Origin: Bacillota bacterium
Lineage (GTDB): Bacteria; Bacillota; Clostridia; Lachnospirales; Lachnospiraceae
Assembly: GCA_023436225.1 (NCBI GenBank)
Contig: JAEZKA010000073.1
Coordinates: forward strand, 1-34,527
DNA length: 34,527 nt
Direction of reading: 5' to 3'
Shown here piece by piece: positions 23,462-32,669 of the stretch (position 1 is the first letter of the stretch; every line of letters begins with the position of its first letter). Below the pieces are notes generated by a model that worked only from the letters and a program-made list of their open reading frames with translations, made no database searches and had not been told where the DNA came from. Position numbers and translations under genes: made by a program.

Positions 23462-24331
23462 TTAATTTTTCATTGCTTCTATAACATAATAATCCAGCAG
23501 ATCATAGATCCAACTCTTTAACTCCGAGAATTGGTAACCCGCTGCATCTGCTTTTTCGGTATTTAAGGAGAAATCCTCGCCACCATTATAGGGGCCCGCT
23601 TTTGCCTCCGAGATAAGAATCGGCTTCTTTCCGGTCTGTTTCTTGACATAACCGAAAACCTCATCCAGTGTTATTGTACCCATACTGGCTGCATTAACCG
23701 GCCCTTTCAGTGTAGACCCGGCAAGCCAAGCGATAAAATCTCCGGCTTCCTTTGACCGGATATAAGAAATAGCAGCTTGTGGATTATCCACATACATCGG
23801 TATTCCCTTTACGATATTCTCAACATAAAAATATAATCGCTTTGTATAATCATCCTCTCCTATGACATAGGGCAACCTGACAGCTGCAGATGATAAGGTC
23901 GGATACTTTTGAACCAATGCACATTCCGCTTGGCGCTTAATCTCATCATAGGGATAATCCTCCCGGTTACACCAAACGAATGGATGATACCCCGCATTAA
24001 AATCCTCCTCCTTCGTATTTAATCCAAGCTGCGGATAGACTGAGGCACTGGAGGTCTGAATATAACGATTACAACAAGCTGCCTCCAGCAGATATTTGAC
24101 ATCATTTGAACTGAAGGCAATATTATCACAGATTACATCAAAATATTTTCCTTGCAACACGCTCTTCATAGCAGCTTGATTACTTCGATCCACTCTGATT
24201 CTTTGAATGTCTCCAAAGTCATCCTTAACATTACCCCTGGTTAAAATAGTAACCTCATGCCCTTGCTTTCGCAATGTACGTACCAAATGTACTCCAAAGA
24301 ATCTGGTACCTCCAACGACTAATATGTTCAT
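23462..24331 (-). CDS. NAD-dependent epimerase/dehydratase-family protein
   Basis: A 289-aa Rossmann-fold protein of the extended SDR type. The N-terminal NAD motif is GGTRFFG (residues 7-13) in MNILVVGGTRFFGVHLVRTL. SSASVYPQ and the following tyrosine region fit the atypical SDR group related to CsmA-like/'reductase' proteins, in which the catalytic YxxxK is not always kept (here YPYDEIKRQAE contains Y...K). The substrate is unknown: nucleotide sugars or an RNA-binding role are both found in the group. GAAAGGGGATC precedes the ATG. Spacing to neighbours is 79 bases (to DUF3793) and 47 bases (to the small Cys/His protein). Confidence 0.88.
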   Translation of the reverse strand: MNILVVGGTRFFGVHLVRTLRKQGHEVTILTRGNVKDDFGDIQRIRVDRSNQAAMKSVLQGKYFDVICDNIAFSSNDVKYLLEAACCNRYIQTSSASVYPQLGLNTKEEDFNAGYHPFVWCNREDYPYDEIKRQAECALVQKYPTLSSAAVRLPYVIGEDDYTKRLYFYVENIVKGIPMYVDNPQAAISYIRSKEAGDFIAWLAGSTLKGPVNAASMGTITLDEVFGYVKKQTGKKPILISEAKAGPYNGGEDFSLNTEKADAAGYQFSELKSWIYDLLDYYVIEAMKN

Positions 24332-24378
24332 TTTTGATCCCCTTTCTTAAGCTGCCCTCTCATTCATTTCTCTCCACT

Positions 24379-24564
24379 TTATTCCCTTTCTTTCTCCCTA
24401 ATCCTGTTAAGCTCCTGTTTTTTACGGTTGATGTGATGCTCCCTCGCTCTCGGATAATACTTATCACATTTTTGACAGTAGCCATGGTGATTCGCTTCTC
24501 TTCCCTTAGCACACTCACCCATCGCTTTATAATACATACAGACGGTTTCTCTAAGCTTAGCCAT
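24379..24564 (-). CDS. Small basic Cys/His-rich protein, possibly zinc-binding
   Basis: About 61 aa. Residues include C-X7-C (CMYYKAMGEC), a further CXXC (CQKC) and several histidines (NHHGY, REHH), so a small zinc site is plausible; the C-terminus is a highly charged helix (INRKKQELNRIREKERE). ATG 24564 has GGGGGG at 7 bases; the upstream ATG 24570 is too close to the site. It resembles small hypotheticals I recall from Lachnospiraceae. It is 47 bases before the epimerase gene, so the two may share a transcript. Function unknown. Confidence 0.65.
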   Translation of the reverse strand: MAKLRETVCMYYKAMGECAKGREANHHGYCQKCDKYYPRAREHHINRKKQELNRIREKERE

Positions 24565-24640
24565 AATCATACCCCCCTTTCAATATCCTATCACTCTCTC
24601 TAGAATATGTAAAGATATCCAGAGAAGGAGGCTGCTGGAA

Positions 24641-24736
24641 CGAAAGTGTCAGCATGCTGACACTTTCGCGCTCTTGCGGATTGAGAAGCAACAAATACCA
24701 TTCCGCAAGGTGCACATCCTGCCCGGAGGGCTTTTT
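24641..24736. repeat. Structured repeat-like intergenic element with a 28-bp perfect palindrome
   Basis: A 28-bp perfect palindrome spans 24641-24668 (centre TCAGCATGCTGA). Then CTTGCGGA (24673-24680) pairs with TCCGCAAG (24702-24709), and GCCC-GGA-GGGC (24721-24731) is followed by five T, a small + strand terminator-like hairpin. The piece is far more GC-rich than its surroundings and codes for nothing that I trust. I recall very similar segments between genes in Lachnospiraceae, so a mobile or REP-like repeat is likely, but only one copy is in this window. Confidence 0.5.
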
Positions 24737-24768
24737 GTCTTATAGGGCGCAATTTCCTAATGAGACAG

Positions 24769-24814
24769 AGAAAAACACCGGCCCTGCAGCATTCCTGGCT
24801 GAAGCACCGGTGTT
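24769..24814 (-). terminator. Terminator of the chemoreceptor gene
   Basis: On the minus strand AACACCGG (24807-24814) pairs with CCGGTGTT (24774-24781), with an inner CAGC/GCTG pairing, followed by TTTTTC. It lies about 64 bases after the chemoreceptor stop codon. Confidence 0.75.
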
Positions 24815-24877
24815 CTATCTCATACATGTTAATTATTCCATATAATCTTCTTGTACTTATATCAAAATCCAGTTGCT

Positions 24878-27082
24878 TTAAATCTTAAAGATTTTGATCG
24901 ATTCCTCCAGACCTTTCGCATCGGACGCCAGCTCCTGGGCTGCCATCAGTAGACGCTCCACAGAATCAATCTGGCTAAGGGCTGTTGCACTAACCTCCTG
25001 AGAAGCGGCAGCTGTTTCCTCCGATACGGCAGAAATGCTTTGGATTGCATCCATGGTATCGGCCTTTGCTGCTTCTATTTTCTTAATACCCTCTGATATG
25101 TTAACCAGATTATTTGCCAGATTGTTAACATGATCATTGATATGATCAAATACTTGAATGGTCTTATCCAGCGCTTCCGACTGAGAGCTAACAATGCTTT
25201 CTGCTTCCTTGGCGGTATCCACGGTGTCCTTCGTCTTATCGGTGATCATTGACACGATATTCTGAATCTGCTTTGCCGCATGCACGGATTGATCTGCCAG
25301 CTTACGTATCTCGTTGGCAACAACTGCAAAGCCTCGCCCCGCATCTCCGGCTCTGGCCGCTTCTATGGATGCATTGAGTGACAGAAGATTTGTCTGTGCA
25401 GCAATATCATTAATCATATTAACAAAGCTTCCTATATCCTGGGATTGAGCCTCAAATTCCTGTATCTTTATAATAACGTTATGTGTAATATTTGTAGTAG
25501 CCTTCGCCTTTTCATTCAGCTCATCGATAATGATGATACCCTCGCCGGCAATCTTTTTTGTATTATTCGCAATCTGACCAATCTCATTGGCATTGGTGTA
25601 AACTTCATTAATCTGATCGGAAAGGCTCGTCATCTGTGAGAGACATTGCTCCGTATCACTAGCCTGCTGAACAATACCCTGTTCAATATCATCAATGGTC
25701 CGCGAGATATCCTTTGTTGCCACAAGTAGCTTCTCAGAGGTATTGGATACACCTAATGAAGAGCTACTTACCTTAACACCTACCTCCTGGACCTCTCCGA
25801 TTAATCCACGCATATCACGGAGCATATTACCGATACCCTTTGCCAGGTGAAGGAACTCGTCCTTCCGCTTGGTATCAAAATTGGTTGTAAGATCACCCGT
25901 CGCAGCCTGTGTAATTCTCCTGCTTAAGAAGTTGATTGCAATACTGACAGCACTCGATACAAACACAAGGGTTACTAAGGCGAATAGAATTGCAATCGTA
26001 ACGAAGGTAACACTCAATGACCGAATGCCGGATACCTGCTCGAGTATCGTAGCTTTGGGTATGAGAGCACATATGGTTGCTCCCATATCTCCCACCTTAC
26101 TATAAAGATATAGATAATCCTCATTATTATAGCTCTGGTAAGAGAATCCACTGGTCTCTTCGGCCTCTATGGTCTTTTTATAGTAATCTTGGGAAGTAAA
26201 AACGTTTTTATCAGAGCCCTTAATTACTTCTCTACCATCCTTTGTTACAAAGGCTATGATACTCCCTTCTCCTAAATTATACTCGGTGAACATATCCATC
26301 AGCTTCTGATGTGATATATCGATGATTACAAATCCATTCCTAGCATTCATAATACGGATCAAGGAGTAGGCATATTTCGAAGTGTCATAGGTCGCTTTAT
26401 CACCGGATACCATCTTATCCAAACTCTGATGTTCGCCCAACCAGATATATTTTACCTTTTTATCTTCAAAGCTCTTAATTGGGTCCAATTGAATGAAGCT
26501 TTCATAAATACTATCCTGTGTAGCTGCCTCTGAGGATACCGTCTTTGCTTCCTTACCAACCATATGTACACCCGCAATAAAGGAGTTTGTCTTTTTTACT
26601 AACTGAACCGCACTTTCTACGGTAAAACGTGCATTGAGATAATTGGTCTCCAAAGCTCCTTCCGGCCGGTTGTAATATTCTCCAATATCCGAATCCAACA
26701 ATAGCTCACCGGACTTCTCCTGAATTACATTTAACCCAAAATTAAGATAGTCACTGACCGCATTAATTGTATCTAGGGAGCTGTTCTCATAATTCGTAAT
26801 GATTGCTTCCTCTGATTTACGATAGGATATGCTACCATAAATGGCCAATAGAATAATTGGGATTAGTAATCCAATAAAAATCTTTAATCGAAGGCTTCGA
26901 ATAATTCCAACAACAGCGTTTCGTATTGAAGTTTTTCTCCCCCGATCTTCCCTCAAACCACTACTCTTCTGCGTTAGAACCTTTTTACTTACTTTTTCTA
27001 CGGTCGGATTGGTCTTGACCGTTTTCTCCTTTGTACCCCTCGGTACTCTAGCTGTTCGAAACTTAAATAACGCCTTACTCAT
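24878..27082 (-). CDS. Methyl-accepting chemotaxis protein with CACHE-like sensor
   Basis: A 734-aa transducer. A basic cytoplasmic N-terminus (1-65, many K/R/T) is followed by a first membrane helix (67-83), a large extracytoplasmic region (about 90-345) compatible with a double-CACHE small-molecule sensor (YAYSLIRIMNARNGFVIIDIS), a second membrane helix (about 350-375), a HAMP domain (FLSRRITQAATGDLTTNFDTKRKDE) and the signalling domain. The hairpin tip (IAAQTNLLSLNASIEAARAGDAGRGF) is canonical, so it should signal to CheA/CheW. There is no C-terminal CheR-binding pentapeptide. GGGGG lies 6 bases before the ATG. The 65-residue positively charged N-terminal tail is unusual. Ligand unknown. 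Confidence 0.93.
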   Translation of the reverse strand: MSKALFKFRTARVPRGTKEKTVKTNPTVEKVSKKVLTQKSSGLREDRGRKTSIRNAVVGIIRSLRLKIFIGLLIPIILLAIYGSISYRKSEEAIITNYENSSLDTINAVSDYLNFGLNVIQEKSGELLLDSDIGEYYNRPEGALETNYLNARFTVESAVQLVKKTNSFIAGVHMVGKEAKTVSSEAATQDSIYESFIQLDPIKSFEDKKVKYIWLGEHQSLDKMVSGDKATYDTSKYAYSLIRIMNARNGFVIIDISHQKLMDMFTEYNLGEGSIIAFVTKDGREVIKGSDKNVFTSQDYYKKTIEAEETSGFSYQSYNNEDYLYLYSKVGDMGATICALIPKATILEQVSGIRSLSVTFVTIAILFALVTLVFVSSAVSIAINFLSRRITQAATGDLTTNFDTKRKDEFLHLAKGIGNMLRDMRGLIGEVQEVGVKVSSSSLGVSNTSEKLLVATKDISRTIDDIEQGIVQQASDTEQCLSQMTSLSDQINEVYTNANEIGQIANNTKKIAGEGIIIIDELNEKAKATTNITHNVIIKIQEFEAQSQDIGSFVNMINDIAAQTNLLSLNASIEAARAGDAGRGFAVVANEIRKLADQSVHAAKQIQNIVSMITDKTKDTVDTAKEAESIVSSQSEALDKTIQVFDHINDHVNNLANNLVNISEGIKKIEAAKADTMDAIQSISAVSEETAAASQEVSATALSQIDSVERLLMAAQELASDAKGLEESIKIFKI

Positions 27083-27140
27083 AAAATACCCCCTATGTAT
27101 TTTGTTGATAGATTAGCATTGATCCTAAGTTAACGAATCT

Positions 27141-27263
27141 ATTATACCATATGAAGAATATTAAAATCTATTCTTTTTTATGTTTTGCAGTATATTTTGA
27201 TTTTTTGAAACGTTTTTCAACTACAAATTATACAATTTATCGACTTTTCCTTCTGATATTTTG
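27141..27263 (-). promoter_or_regulatory. Two candidate promoters for the chemoreceptor gene
   Basis: An extended -10 (TGgTATAAT, 27141-27149, minus strand) lies about 60 bases before the start, with no clear -35. Further upstream, CAAA (27260-27263), 15 bases and GTCGATAA (27237-27244) resemble the sigma-28/SigD pattern TAAA-N15-GCCGATAA that drives motility genes. The sigma-28 match is 10 of 12 bases and therefore tentative. The rest of 27083-27320 is AT-rich with no gene. Confidence 0.4.
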
Positions 27264-27320
27264 TCCAATTTTGCAACAATATAACCTTAAATCTTAGTGC
27301 AATTTCACCTCATTTCAAAT

Positions 27321-28322
27321 CTACCAATTGTTTACGGCATACTCTGCAAAGGCTATTAATTTATCAATTTTCAGCTCACTCCCATCATCGAGTACAGCGG
27401 TTCCTCTAAATTCTCCAAACATCTGATGACAGCAATTATCCACCCATAAAAGCTTTGTTCTTGTGGTCCTGTCATAGCTTGGGTTCAGTGTAAGATCAAG
27501 CCGCCCTTCCCTATCATGGAATCGCCAAGGCTGCATGTAATCCTGGCTCCGCTCAAATACAACCTCCCCAAGCTTATGAGTGGTATCACCATAGAATAGA
27601 ATATTTTCAGTCGCATAACGGGTATTGCCAAAGCCACAACCAAGATTGAAGCCAAAGATTTTATCATTAATATATCCGGTGCCGTTACTCCAGTACCATT
27701 CATTATGAAACGGCCAAACCCCTCTGCCCCAGTCTAAGAGTCCAAAGGAATCCTGTGAAGAAAAGCAGTATCTCTCATCTTTATAGGTTACTGTCCCTTC
27801 CGCTGTCATGCAGTTGATTTTCTGGTTGTAATAAAAGGCTTTCGGCGATTCGTCAAAGGGTACATTAATCACTAGGGAGTTCTGATTTTGTCTCGTTAAG
27901 GTAATATCCGCCTCAAAGTCATCCCATTTACAGAGCAGATGCCTGGTATTTCCTTTTGTGACAAAGCTTATCCTACCGGCTTTTTTATCATAGCAAATCA
28001 CATGATCCTCCTCTGCGTTCTCCGGAAGATGAAGAGAACCAAAGGGCATCACCAAAATAGTTCCCTTCTCTGCAAGCATTTTCCCCTTCTCAAAATCAAA
28101 AAACATGATACCCACTTGTCCGGCATAAGCAGCATGCCCGACGGTAAATTGGATACACCTTCTACCATCACTTACCTGATAAAAATCCCATTCCTTAATT
28201 CGAAAGGGTGATGCCTTAATTGATTTTCTTCGATAGGTTAATATACTTTTTGTTGAATAGCCCGGATATGGCGAGCCCTTCGCATCAAGCACCGGTCCTG
28301 GCACAGTGAATTGCTTTTGCAT
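27321..28322 (-). CDS. DUF2804 family protein
   Basis: A 333-aa soluble protein. The family is recognised from SFGLLDWGRGVWPFHNEWYWSNGTG and FGFNLGCGFGNTRYATENILFY near the middle and from the overall beta-rich, Trp/Tyr-rich composition; DUF2804 has a calycin/lipocalin-like fold related to AttH proteins by my recollection, suggesting a lipid or small hydrophobic ligand. It has no signal peptide. GGAGG is 7 bases before the ATG. The gene lies 17 bases after the MFS transporter gene, so the two are very probably one transcript. No catalytic motif is evident. Confidence 0.85.
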   Translation of the reverse strand: MQKQFTVPGPVLDAKGSPYPGYSTKSILTYRRKSIKASPFRIKEWDFYQVSDGRRCIQFTVGHAAYAGQVGIMFFDFEKGKMLAEKGTILVMPFGSLHLPENAEEDHVICYDKKAGRISFVTKGNTRHLLCKWDDFEADITLTRQNQNSLVINVPFDESPKAFYYNQKINCMTAEGTVTYKDERYCFSSQDSFGLLDWGRGVWPFHNEWYWSNGTGYINDKIFGFNLGCGFGNTRYATENILFYGDTTHKLGEVVFERSQDYMQPWRFHDREGRLDLTLNPSYDRTTRTKLLWVDNCCHQMFGEFRGTAVLDDGSELKIDKLIAFAEYAVNNW

Positions 28323-28339
28323 TCCTCATCCTCCTTATC

Positions 28340-29620
28340 CTATTTCATTCCACGGCGACGTGACAACAGTTTTCCTGCCGGTAATAACGGTAGTAAGGTA
28401 ATAAGAGTCAGTACAGCGGATACCGTAAAAAGTAGTTCATTCGGTATCATTCCCTCCTCACCATCTACCACCACAAGAACACCATGATTTTTAATAATTA
28501 AATTCGAAATGAAGGGGCCAATAATCATCGGAATGCAGACAAAGAACAGCTGCTTAATCCCTTCAAACTGCCCCCGCTGCTCCTCCGGATAGAGATTCTT
28601 ATACCAAGCCGTCAATGTCTGAAGAATAATAACATATCCTGCTCCTGCAAACAGCATTCCGAAAGCCAGACTGATCAGCTGTGAGCTGAGGCTTATCATC
28701 AGTAAGCCCATGACATTAATCAGCAATGCAACCGCTATTACCCCGGTATTCCTTCCGCGGTCTATGAACCTTGCAGCCGGTATTGTAAGTAGTACTGCCA
28801 CCAGTAAGCTCAACCCCTGAACGATTCCGGTCAGGGTATAATCCATTCCCAGATAGTTCACAAAATATATATTGATATAGGGAAAATATACATTAAAGCC
28901 GATGAAATATACCATCATGACAACAAACACCCAAAACAGCTCTTTATTCTCTCTGATTGTTCTATAATTGAATACACTAAAAAACTGATGCCAAAAGCCC
29001 TTAGCATCTCTTTTTGCCCGTAGCTGCGGTGAATCCTTTAGCATAATAACTGAAACAAAACCGATTGCCATTACCAGACCACCGATGATCGTAAAGAAGG
29101 CAAAGAAATCCAGCTGATCAATGATAATACCGGATACTACAGAACCAAAAATTGTCGCAAGCACCGGCATTGTTGCAAAGGCTCCCCCTACACTTCCACG
29201 ATTAGTTTCATTTGAGATATCCGTTGTCCAAGAGCAAAATCCGCTGTCATAGCCTACCGATCCAAAGAAGCTCATAATAGCATCCATAGCAACAACAAAG
29301 CAGCCTGCAGCAAAGACGGAGTGAATCGGCAAAAATTCGGATACCCCAAAGACTATGGTAAAGGCTCCCCATAATATGTATCCCACCGCTATAAAGGGCT
29401 TGCGTTTTCCTCTTCGATCTCCCATTGTTCCTATGAGAAAGGTGGCAAAGGTAGTTACTGTTGCACTCGTTCCAACCATCCAGGAGATAATATCCGGATT
29501 TGGAGCGATTTTTGCATATACAAAAGCATTGAACCAAGCATTCTCAACATTCCAGCACAGTTGTCCGGCCATGCCAAGAATCCATATTAGTGCCCAATTT
29601 CTCTTACTGATTTTCTCCAT
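28340..29620 (-). CDS. MFS transporter
   Basis: A 426-aa membrane protein with about 12 spans. The loop between spans 2 and 3 carries the MFS signature GTMGDRRGKRKPF (about residues 63-75). The N-terminal WNVENAWFNAFVYAKIAPNPDIISWMV resembles a Clostridia group of MFS proteins near GPH-like transporters. GGGAGA lies upstream of the ATG. It is followed after 17 bases by DUF2804, suggesting the pair moves and handles the same compound. The substrate cannot be deduced. The 127-base gap to adenine deaminase has no obvious terminator, so read-through from ade is possible. Confidence 0.88.
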   Translation of the reverse strand: MEKISKRNWALIWILGMAGQLCWNVENAWFNAFVYAKIAPNPDIISWMVGTSATVTTFATFLIGTMGDRRGKRKPFIAVGYILWGAFTIVFGVSEFLPIHSVFAAGCFVVAMDAIMSFFGSVGYDSGFCSWTTDISNETNRGSVGGAFATMPVLATIFGSVVSGIIIDQLDFFAFFTIIGGLVMAIGFVSVIMLKDSPQLRAKRDAKGFWHQFFSVFNYRTIRENKELFWVFVVMMVYFIGFNVYFPYINIYFVNYLGMDYTLTGIVQGLSLLVAVLLTIPAARFIDRGRNTGVIAVALLINVMGLLMISLSSQLISLAFGMLFAGAGYVIILQTLTAWYKNLYPEEQRGQFEGIKQLFFVCIPMIIGPFISNLIIKNHGVLVVVDGEEGMIPNELLFTVSAVLTLITLLPLLPAGKLLSRRRGMK

Positions 29621-29747
29621 ATGCCCACTTCTCCCTTTTTTCGAAGGCTGCCTGGTTGCCCCTTCAACCTATGTTCTAAAAATCAATCAACTCCTGTCCA
29701 AATTCTCCCCTGTGCTGCTAATCGGTCAAAAAATTATCAGGTCCCAT

Positions 29748-31490
29748 CTACTCTTTTCTTACCAGTAGAGGAACTCGCTTCTGCAAGGACACATCAAACA
29801 ATCCGGTGGTAGTTACTCTAAGCTTCGGAATTACTGGAAGACTAACAAAGGCCATCGTCAGGAAGGGATCAATTCCATCCTTTACTCCCATCTCTCTTGC
29901 CAGTGCCTGCATCTCATGAATATTCCCTGCCAAGGTAGCTGCATCCAGATTACTGATCAGACCTGCGATTGACAGTGGCAGGTTCCCAATCACCTTACCA
30001 TCTAGAGCAATGGCCCAGCCCCCCTGCATATCACGGATACAATTCGCTGCAGTCGCAATATCCTCGTCGTTCGTACCAATAGCAATGATATTATGGGAGT
30101 CATGGGATACCGAAGAGGCGATCGCACCCTTCTTTAGGCCATATCCGGTTACAAAGCCAAGCCCGATGTGATTTGTATTATGATGGCGTTCAATCACGGC
30201 AAGCTTTATAATGTCTTCCTCGACATTTACCTTTGCCTCCCCATTCTCCAAGGGTACAAAAATCTCTTCGGTCGTGATCTCACCCTCCAGCATCTTTATG
30301 ACACGAAACTGCTCACATTCCTCATCCTCAGAGCTATATTCAACCACAAAATTCTCAGGTACGATTTCATTACAGTTAAAGGAATGATAAACCTTATCCA
30401 ATAGCTCCTTGCGGATTTCAGGCTCTTTCACATCAATAACCTTATTATCCTTCAGAATAAAGCTTCCATTCTTGATTACCGATTCGACCGCTACCTTTTC
30501 AAGGTCCGATAGAATAATCAAATCCGCATGATATCCCGGTGCTACAGCGCCATACTCCTTTAATCCAAAATAAGTAGCCGCATTAAAGGAGCCCATCTTT
30601 ATCGCGATACAAGGATCTGCCCCTTTGCTGATTGCCTGACGAACGATATCATCTATATGACCCAAACGAATAATATCATAGGGATGCTTATCATCGGTAA
30701 CCAGCATAGCTCTCTGATGGTAGGGAGGTGTAAACATCCCCATTAAGGCCTCCAGATTTCTTGCTGCTGTACCCTCTCGAATCATAATCCATTGTCCGAG
30801 TCTGAATTTCTCCTTTGCTTCCTCAAAGGAGATACATTCATGGTCCGATTGCACTCCTGCAGTAACATAAGCACAGGCATCCTTACCGACCACCCCGGGC
30901 GCGTGACCATCCACGATCTTATTGGCCGCTTTGGCATCCTCAATTTTCTTCAGAATATCACTTGCTCCACGAATCGTCTCATAAAAATCCATAACCTCTG
31001 CTAATCCGACTACCTTTTTATTCTTATAGAATTCCTCGATGTCCTTGGCAAGCAATATACTTCCATTCTCATCGTAGGCCGTTGCCGGAACGCAGGAGGG
31101 GAGTACAAAATAGATATCAAGCGGTAACCCTTCCGATGCCTCCAGCATATATTCAATTCCTTCTAGACCACTGACGTTAGCAATCTCGTGGGGATCGGTT
31201 ATGACAGCCGTCGTTCCGTGGGGGATAACGGCCTTGGCAAATTCTACCGGTTTTAACATGGAGCTCTCCAGATGAATATGACCGTCAATAAATCCTGGAG
31301 CAACATATTTGCCGGTACAATCTATTTCCTTCTCTCCTTCATATTGACCAATTCCTACGATCCGGCCTTCACAGATAGCAACATCACCCTGTTCAATTGC
31401 TTCTGTAAATACATTAATAATCCTTGCATTTTTTAGGACCAAATCCGCCTTCTGCATACCTCTTGCTACTGCTAATTCCTTTACATGCAT
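29748..31490 (-). CDS. ade: Adenine deaminase
   Basis: About 580 aa; an amidohydrolase that converts adenine to hypoxanthine and ammonia in purine salvage. Metal-binding motifs include GFIDGHIHLESSM (H71, H73), TDPHEIANVSG and VDGHAPGV; a C-terminal domain with AIASSVSHDSHNIIAIGTND is specific to the Ade family. Length fits the family. The frame continues to a TTG at 31532, but ATG 31490 lies behind AAAGTGGTGA and starts right before the family's usual N-terminus. A good promoter lies upstream. No PurR box or purine riboswitch is visible. Confidence 0.95.
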   Translation of the reverse strand: MHVKELAVARGMQKADLVLKNARIINVFTEAIEQGDVAICEGRIVGIGQYEGEKEIDCTGKYVAPGFIDGHIHLESSMLKPVEFAKAVIPHGTTAVITDPHEIANVSGLEGIEYMLEASEGLPLDIYFVLPSCVPATAYDENGSILLAKDIEEFYKNKKVVGLAEVMDFYETIRGASDILKKIEDAKAANKIVDGHAPGVVGKDACAYVTAGVQSDHECISFEEAKEKFRLGQWIMIREGTAARNLEALMGMFTPPYHQRAMLVTDDKHPYDIIRLGHIDDIVRQAISKGADPCIAIKMGSFNAATYFGLKEYGAVAPGYHADLIILSDLEKVAVESVIKNGSFILKDNKVIDVKEPEIRKELLDKVYHSFNCNEIVPENFVVEYSSEDEECEQFRVIKMLEGEITTEEIFVPLENGEAKVNVEEDIIKLAVIERHHNTNHIGLGFVTGYGLKKGAIASSVSHDSHNIIAIGTNDEDIATAANCIRDMQGGWAIALDGKVIGNLPLSIAGLISNLDAATLAGNIHEMQALAREMGVKDGIDPFLTMAFVSLPVIPKLRVTTTGLFDVSLQKRVPLLVRKE

Positions 31491-31573
31491 ACTGTCACCA
31501 CTTTCTTTTGGAGTTATGTTTAGAATAGACAAAAAATAGGATAAACCTAATTATTTTTTATGTAATTATAACA

Positions 31574-31602
31574 ATTATACCTTAAATTATCTCTTCCTGC
31601 AA
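31574..31602 (-). promoter_or_regulatory. Sigma-A promoter for ade
   Basis: TTGCAG (31597-31602), a 17-base spacer and TATAAT (31574-31579) on the minus strand, about 84 bases before the ade start. Confidence 0.65.
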
Positions 31603-31633
31603 ATGATGATTTCATTATTTTAACTAAAATAAG

Positions 31634-31664
31634 AAAAACCCTCGAATAAATGAATTCGAGGGTT
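31634..31664 (-). terminator. Rho-independent terminator of the DegV gene
   Basis: On the minus strand an 11-bp perfect stem, AACCCTCGAAT / ATTCGAGGGTT, with a 6-base loop and TTTTTC tail. It separates the DegV gene from ade. Confidence 0.85.
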
Positions 31665-31683
31665 AAGTAATTTGGAATTGTCA

Positions 31684-32535
31684 TTATTTGTTATAATATA
31701 GTATGCCCAGAGTATTGGGTCCGCAATGACTGGAGATGACACCTCCGGCACGTGTAATCCGTATCTCCTCAAAATATTGTAAGCCATCCAGATAATCGAA
31801 GGTTTCTTGTATTATCATTGGATCGATACCGGAATGGGTGATAAATACACAAGACGGCTCGGCCTGAAGAAGCTCCGGTCCCAAATCTCTGGTATAGCTT
31901 CTGATTACTGACTGCTGTTTACCCCGGTACTTTTTTGATACCCCCATCTTACCATCCTTTACCGAAATCATCGGCTTTAGCTTAAGGGTATTTCCAAGTA
32001 GTGCTGTAACAGCACTGCATCTTCCGCCACGCTGCAGATAGGTTAGGGTGTCCACAACAAAGGAGGCGCATACCTTCTCCCTTGTCTGTTCAATCTCCCG
32101 AGCAATGACCTCGGCCTTGGTTCCCTTCTGAGCCATTCGTGCAGCCCTCAATACCTGAATGCCTATGCCGGTTGAAAGATTCATCGAGTTAATCACCCAA
32201 ATTCTCTCATACTCCAGCTCTTCAGCCGCCATTCGAAGCACCTGACATGTAACTGACATCTCCTCTGATATGCCCAAAAAAATGATATCCTCCCCTGCTT
32301 CTACCATGGGACGTAATATATCGATTACCTTTCCCAGTTCGGGTGCCGCTGTCTTAGGAGTTGTATTCTGCTGATCCGACCAATCATATATTTCCTGCGG
32401 TGTAATTTCTATTCCGTCCTGATAGCTCATCATTCCCAGCACGATGTTAAGCGGGATAATGGTTATATTAAACGTTCTGATAATCTCTTCTGATAAATCG
32501 CAGGTACTGTCTGCTACTATTCTTATTTTATCCAT
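31684..32535 (-). CDS. DegV-family fatty-acid-binding protein
   Basis: About 283 aa; a cytoplasmic EDD-fold protein that binds a fatty acid, which in other Firmicutes works as FakB with FakA kinase. The start IRIVADSTCDLSEEII is typical, with D and S of DSTCDL at the ligand pocket; LTYLQRGGRCSAV and the C-terminal GGVISSHCGPNTLG match the family. Two adjacent ATG codons are possible; 32535 has GAGGAG at 6 bases and 32538 at 3. No fakA kinase is in the window. It is monocistronic, with its own promoter and terminator. Confidence 0.93.
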   Translation of the reverse strand: MDKIRIVADSTCDLSEEIIRTFNITIIPLNIVLGMMSYQDGIEITPQEIYDWSDQQNTTPKTAAPELGKVIDILRPMVEAGEDIIFLGISEEMSVTCQVLRMAAEELEYERIWVINSMNLSTGIGIQVLRAARMAQKGTKAEVIAREIEQTREKVCASFVVDTLTYLQRGGRCSAVTALLGNTLKLKPMISVKDGKMGVSKKYRGKQQSVIRSYTRDLGPELLQAEPSCVFITHSGIDPMIIQETFDYLDGLQYFEEIRITRAGGVISSHCGPNTLGILYYNK

Positions 32536-32669
32536 CATACTCTCCTCACACACCATAAGTCTTATCATCCAGTTATGTATTTATTCATTCCGGTCATTTT
32601 AAGATCTTCTCGGTGGACACCGGTATTCTTATGAAAATCACTCTCCTGTTAAATGTTTCCTTTATTCGA

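Noticed and set aside
24600..24827. 75-aa minus-strand open frame across the structured element
   Set aside because: It merely reads through the 28-bp palindrome and the chemoreceptor terminator; similar peptides in databases are probably repeat artefacts.
27200..27225. CcpA cre-like site (TTGAAACGTTTTTCAA)
   Set aside because: The CG is off-centre by one base in either orientation compared with the cre consensus.
29355..29768. 137-aa plus-strand open frame
   Set aside because: Antisense to the MFS gene and the end of ade; no supporting start site.
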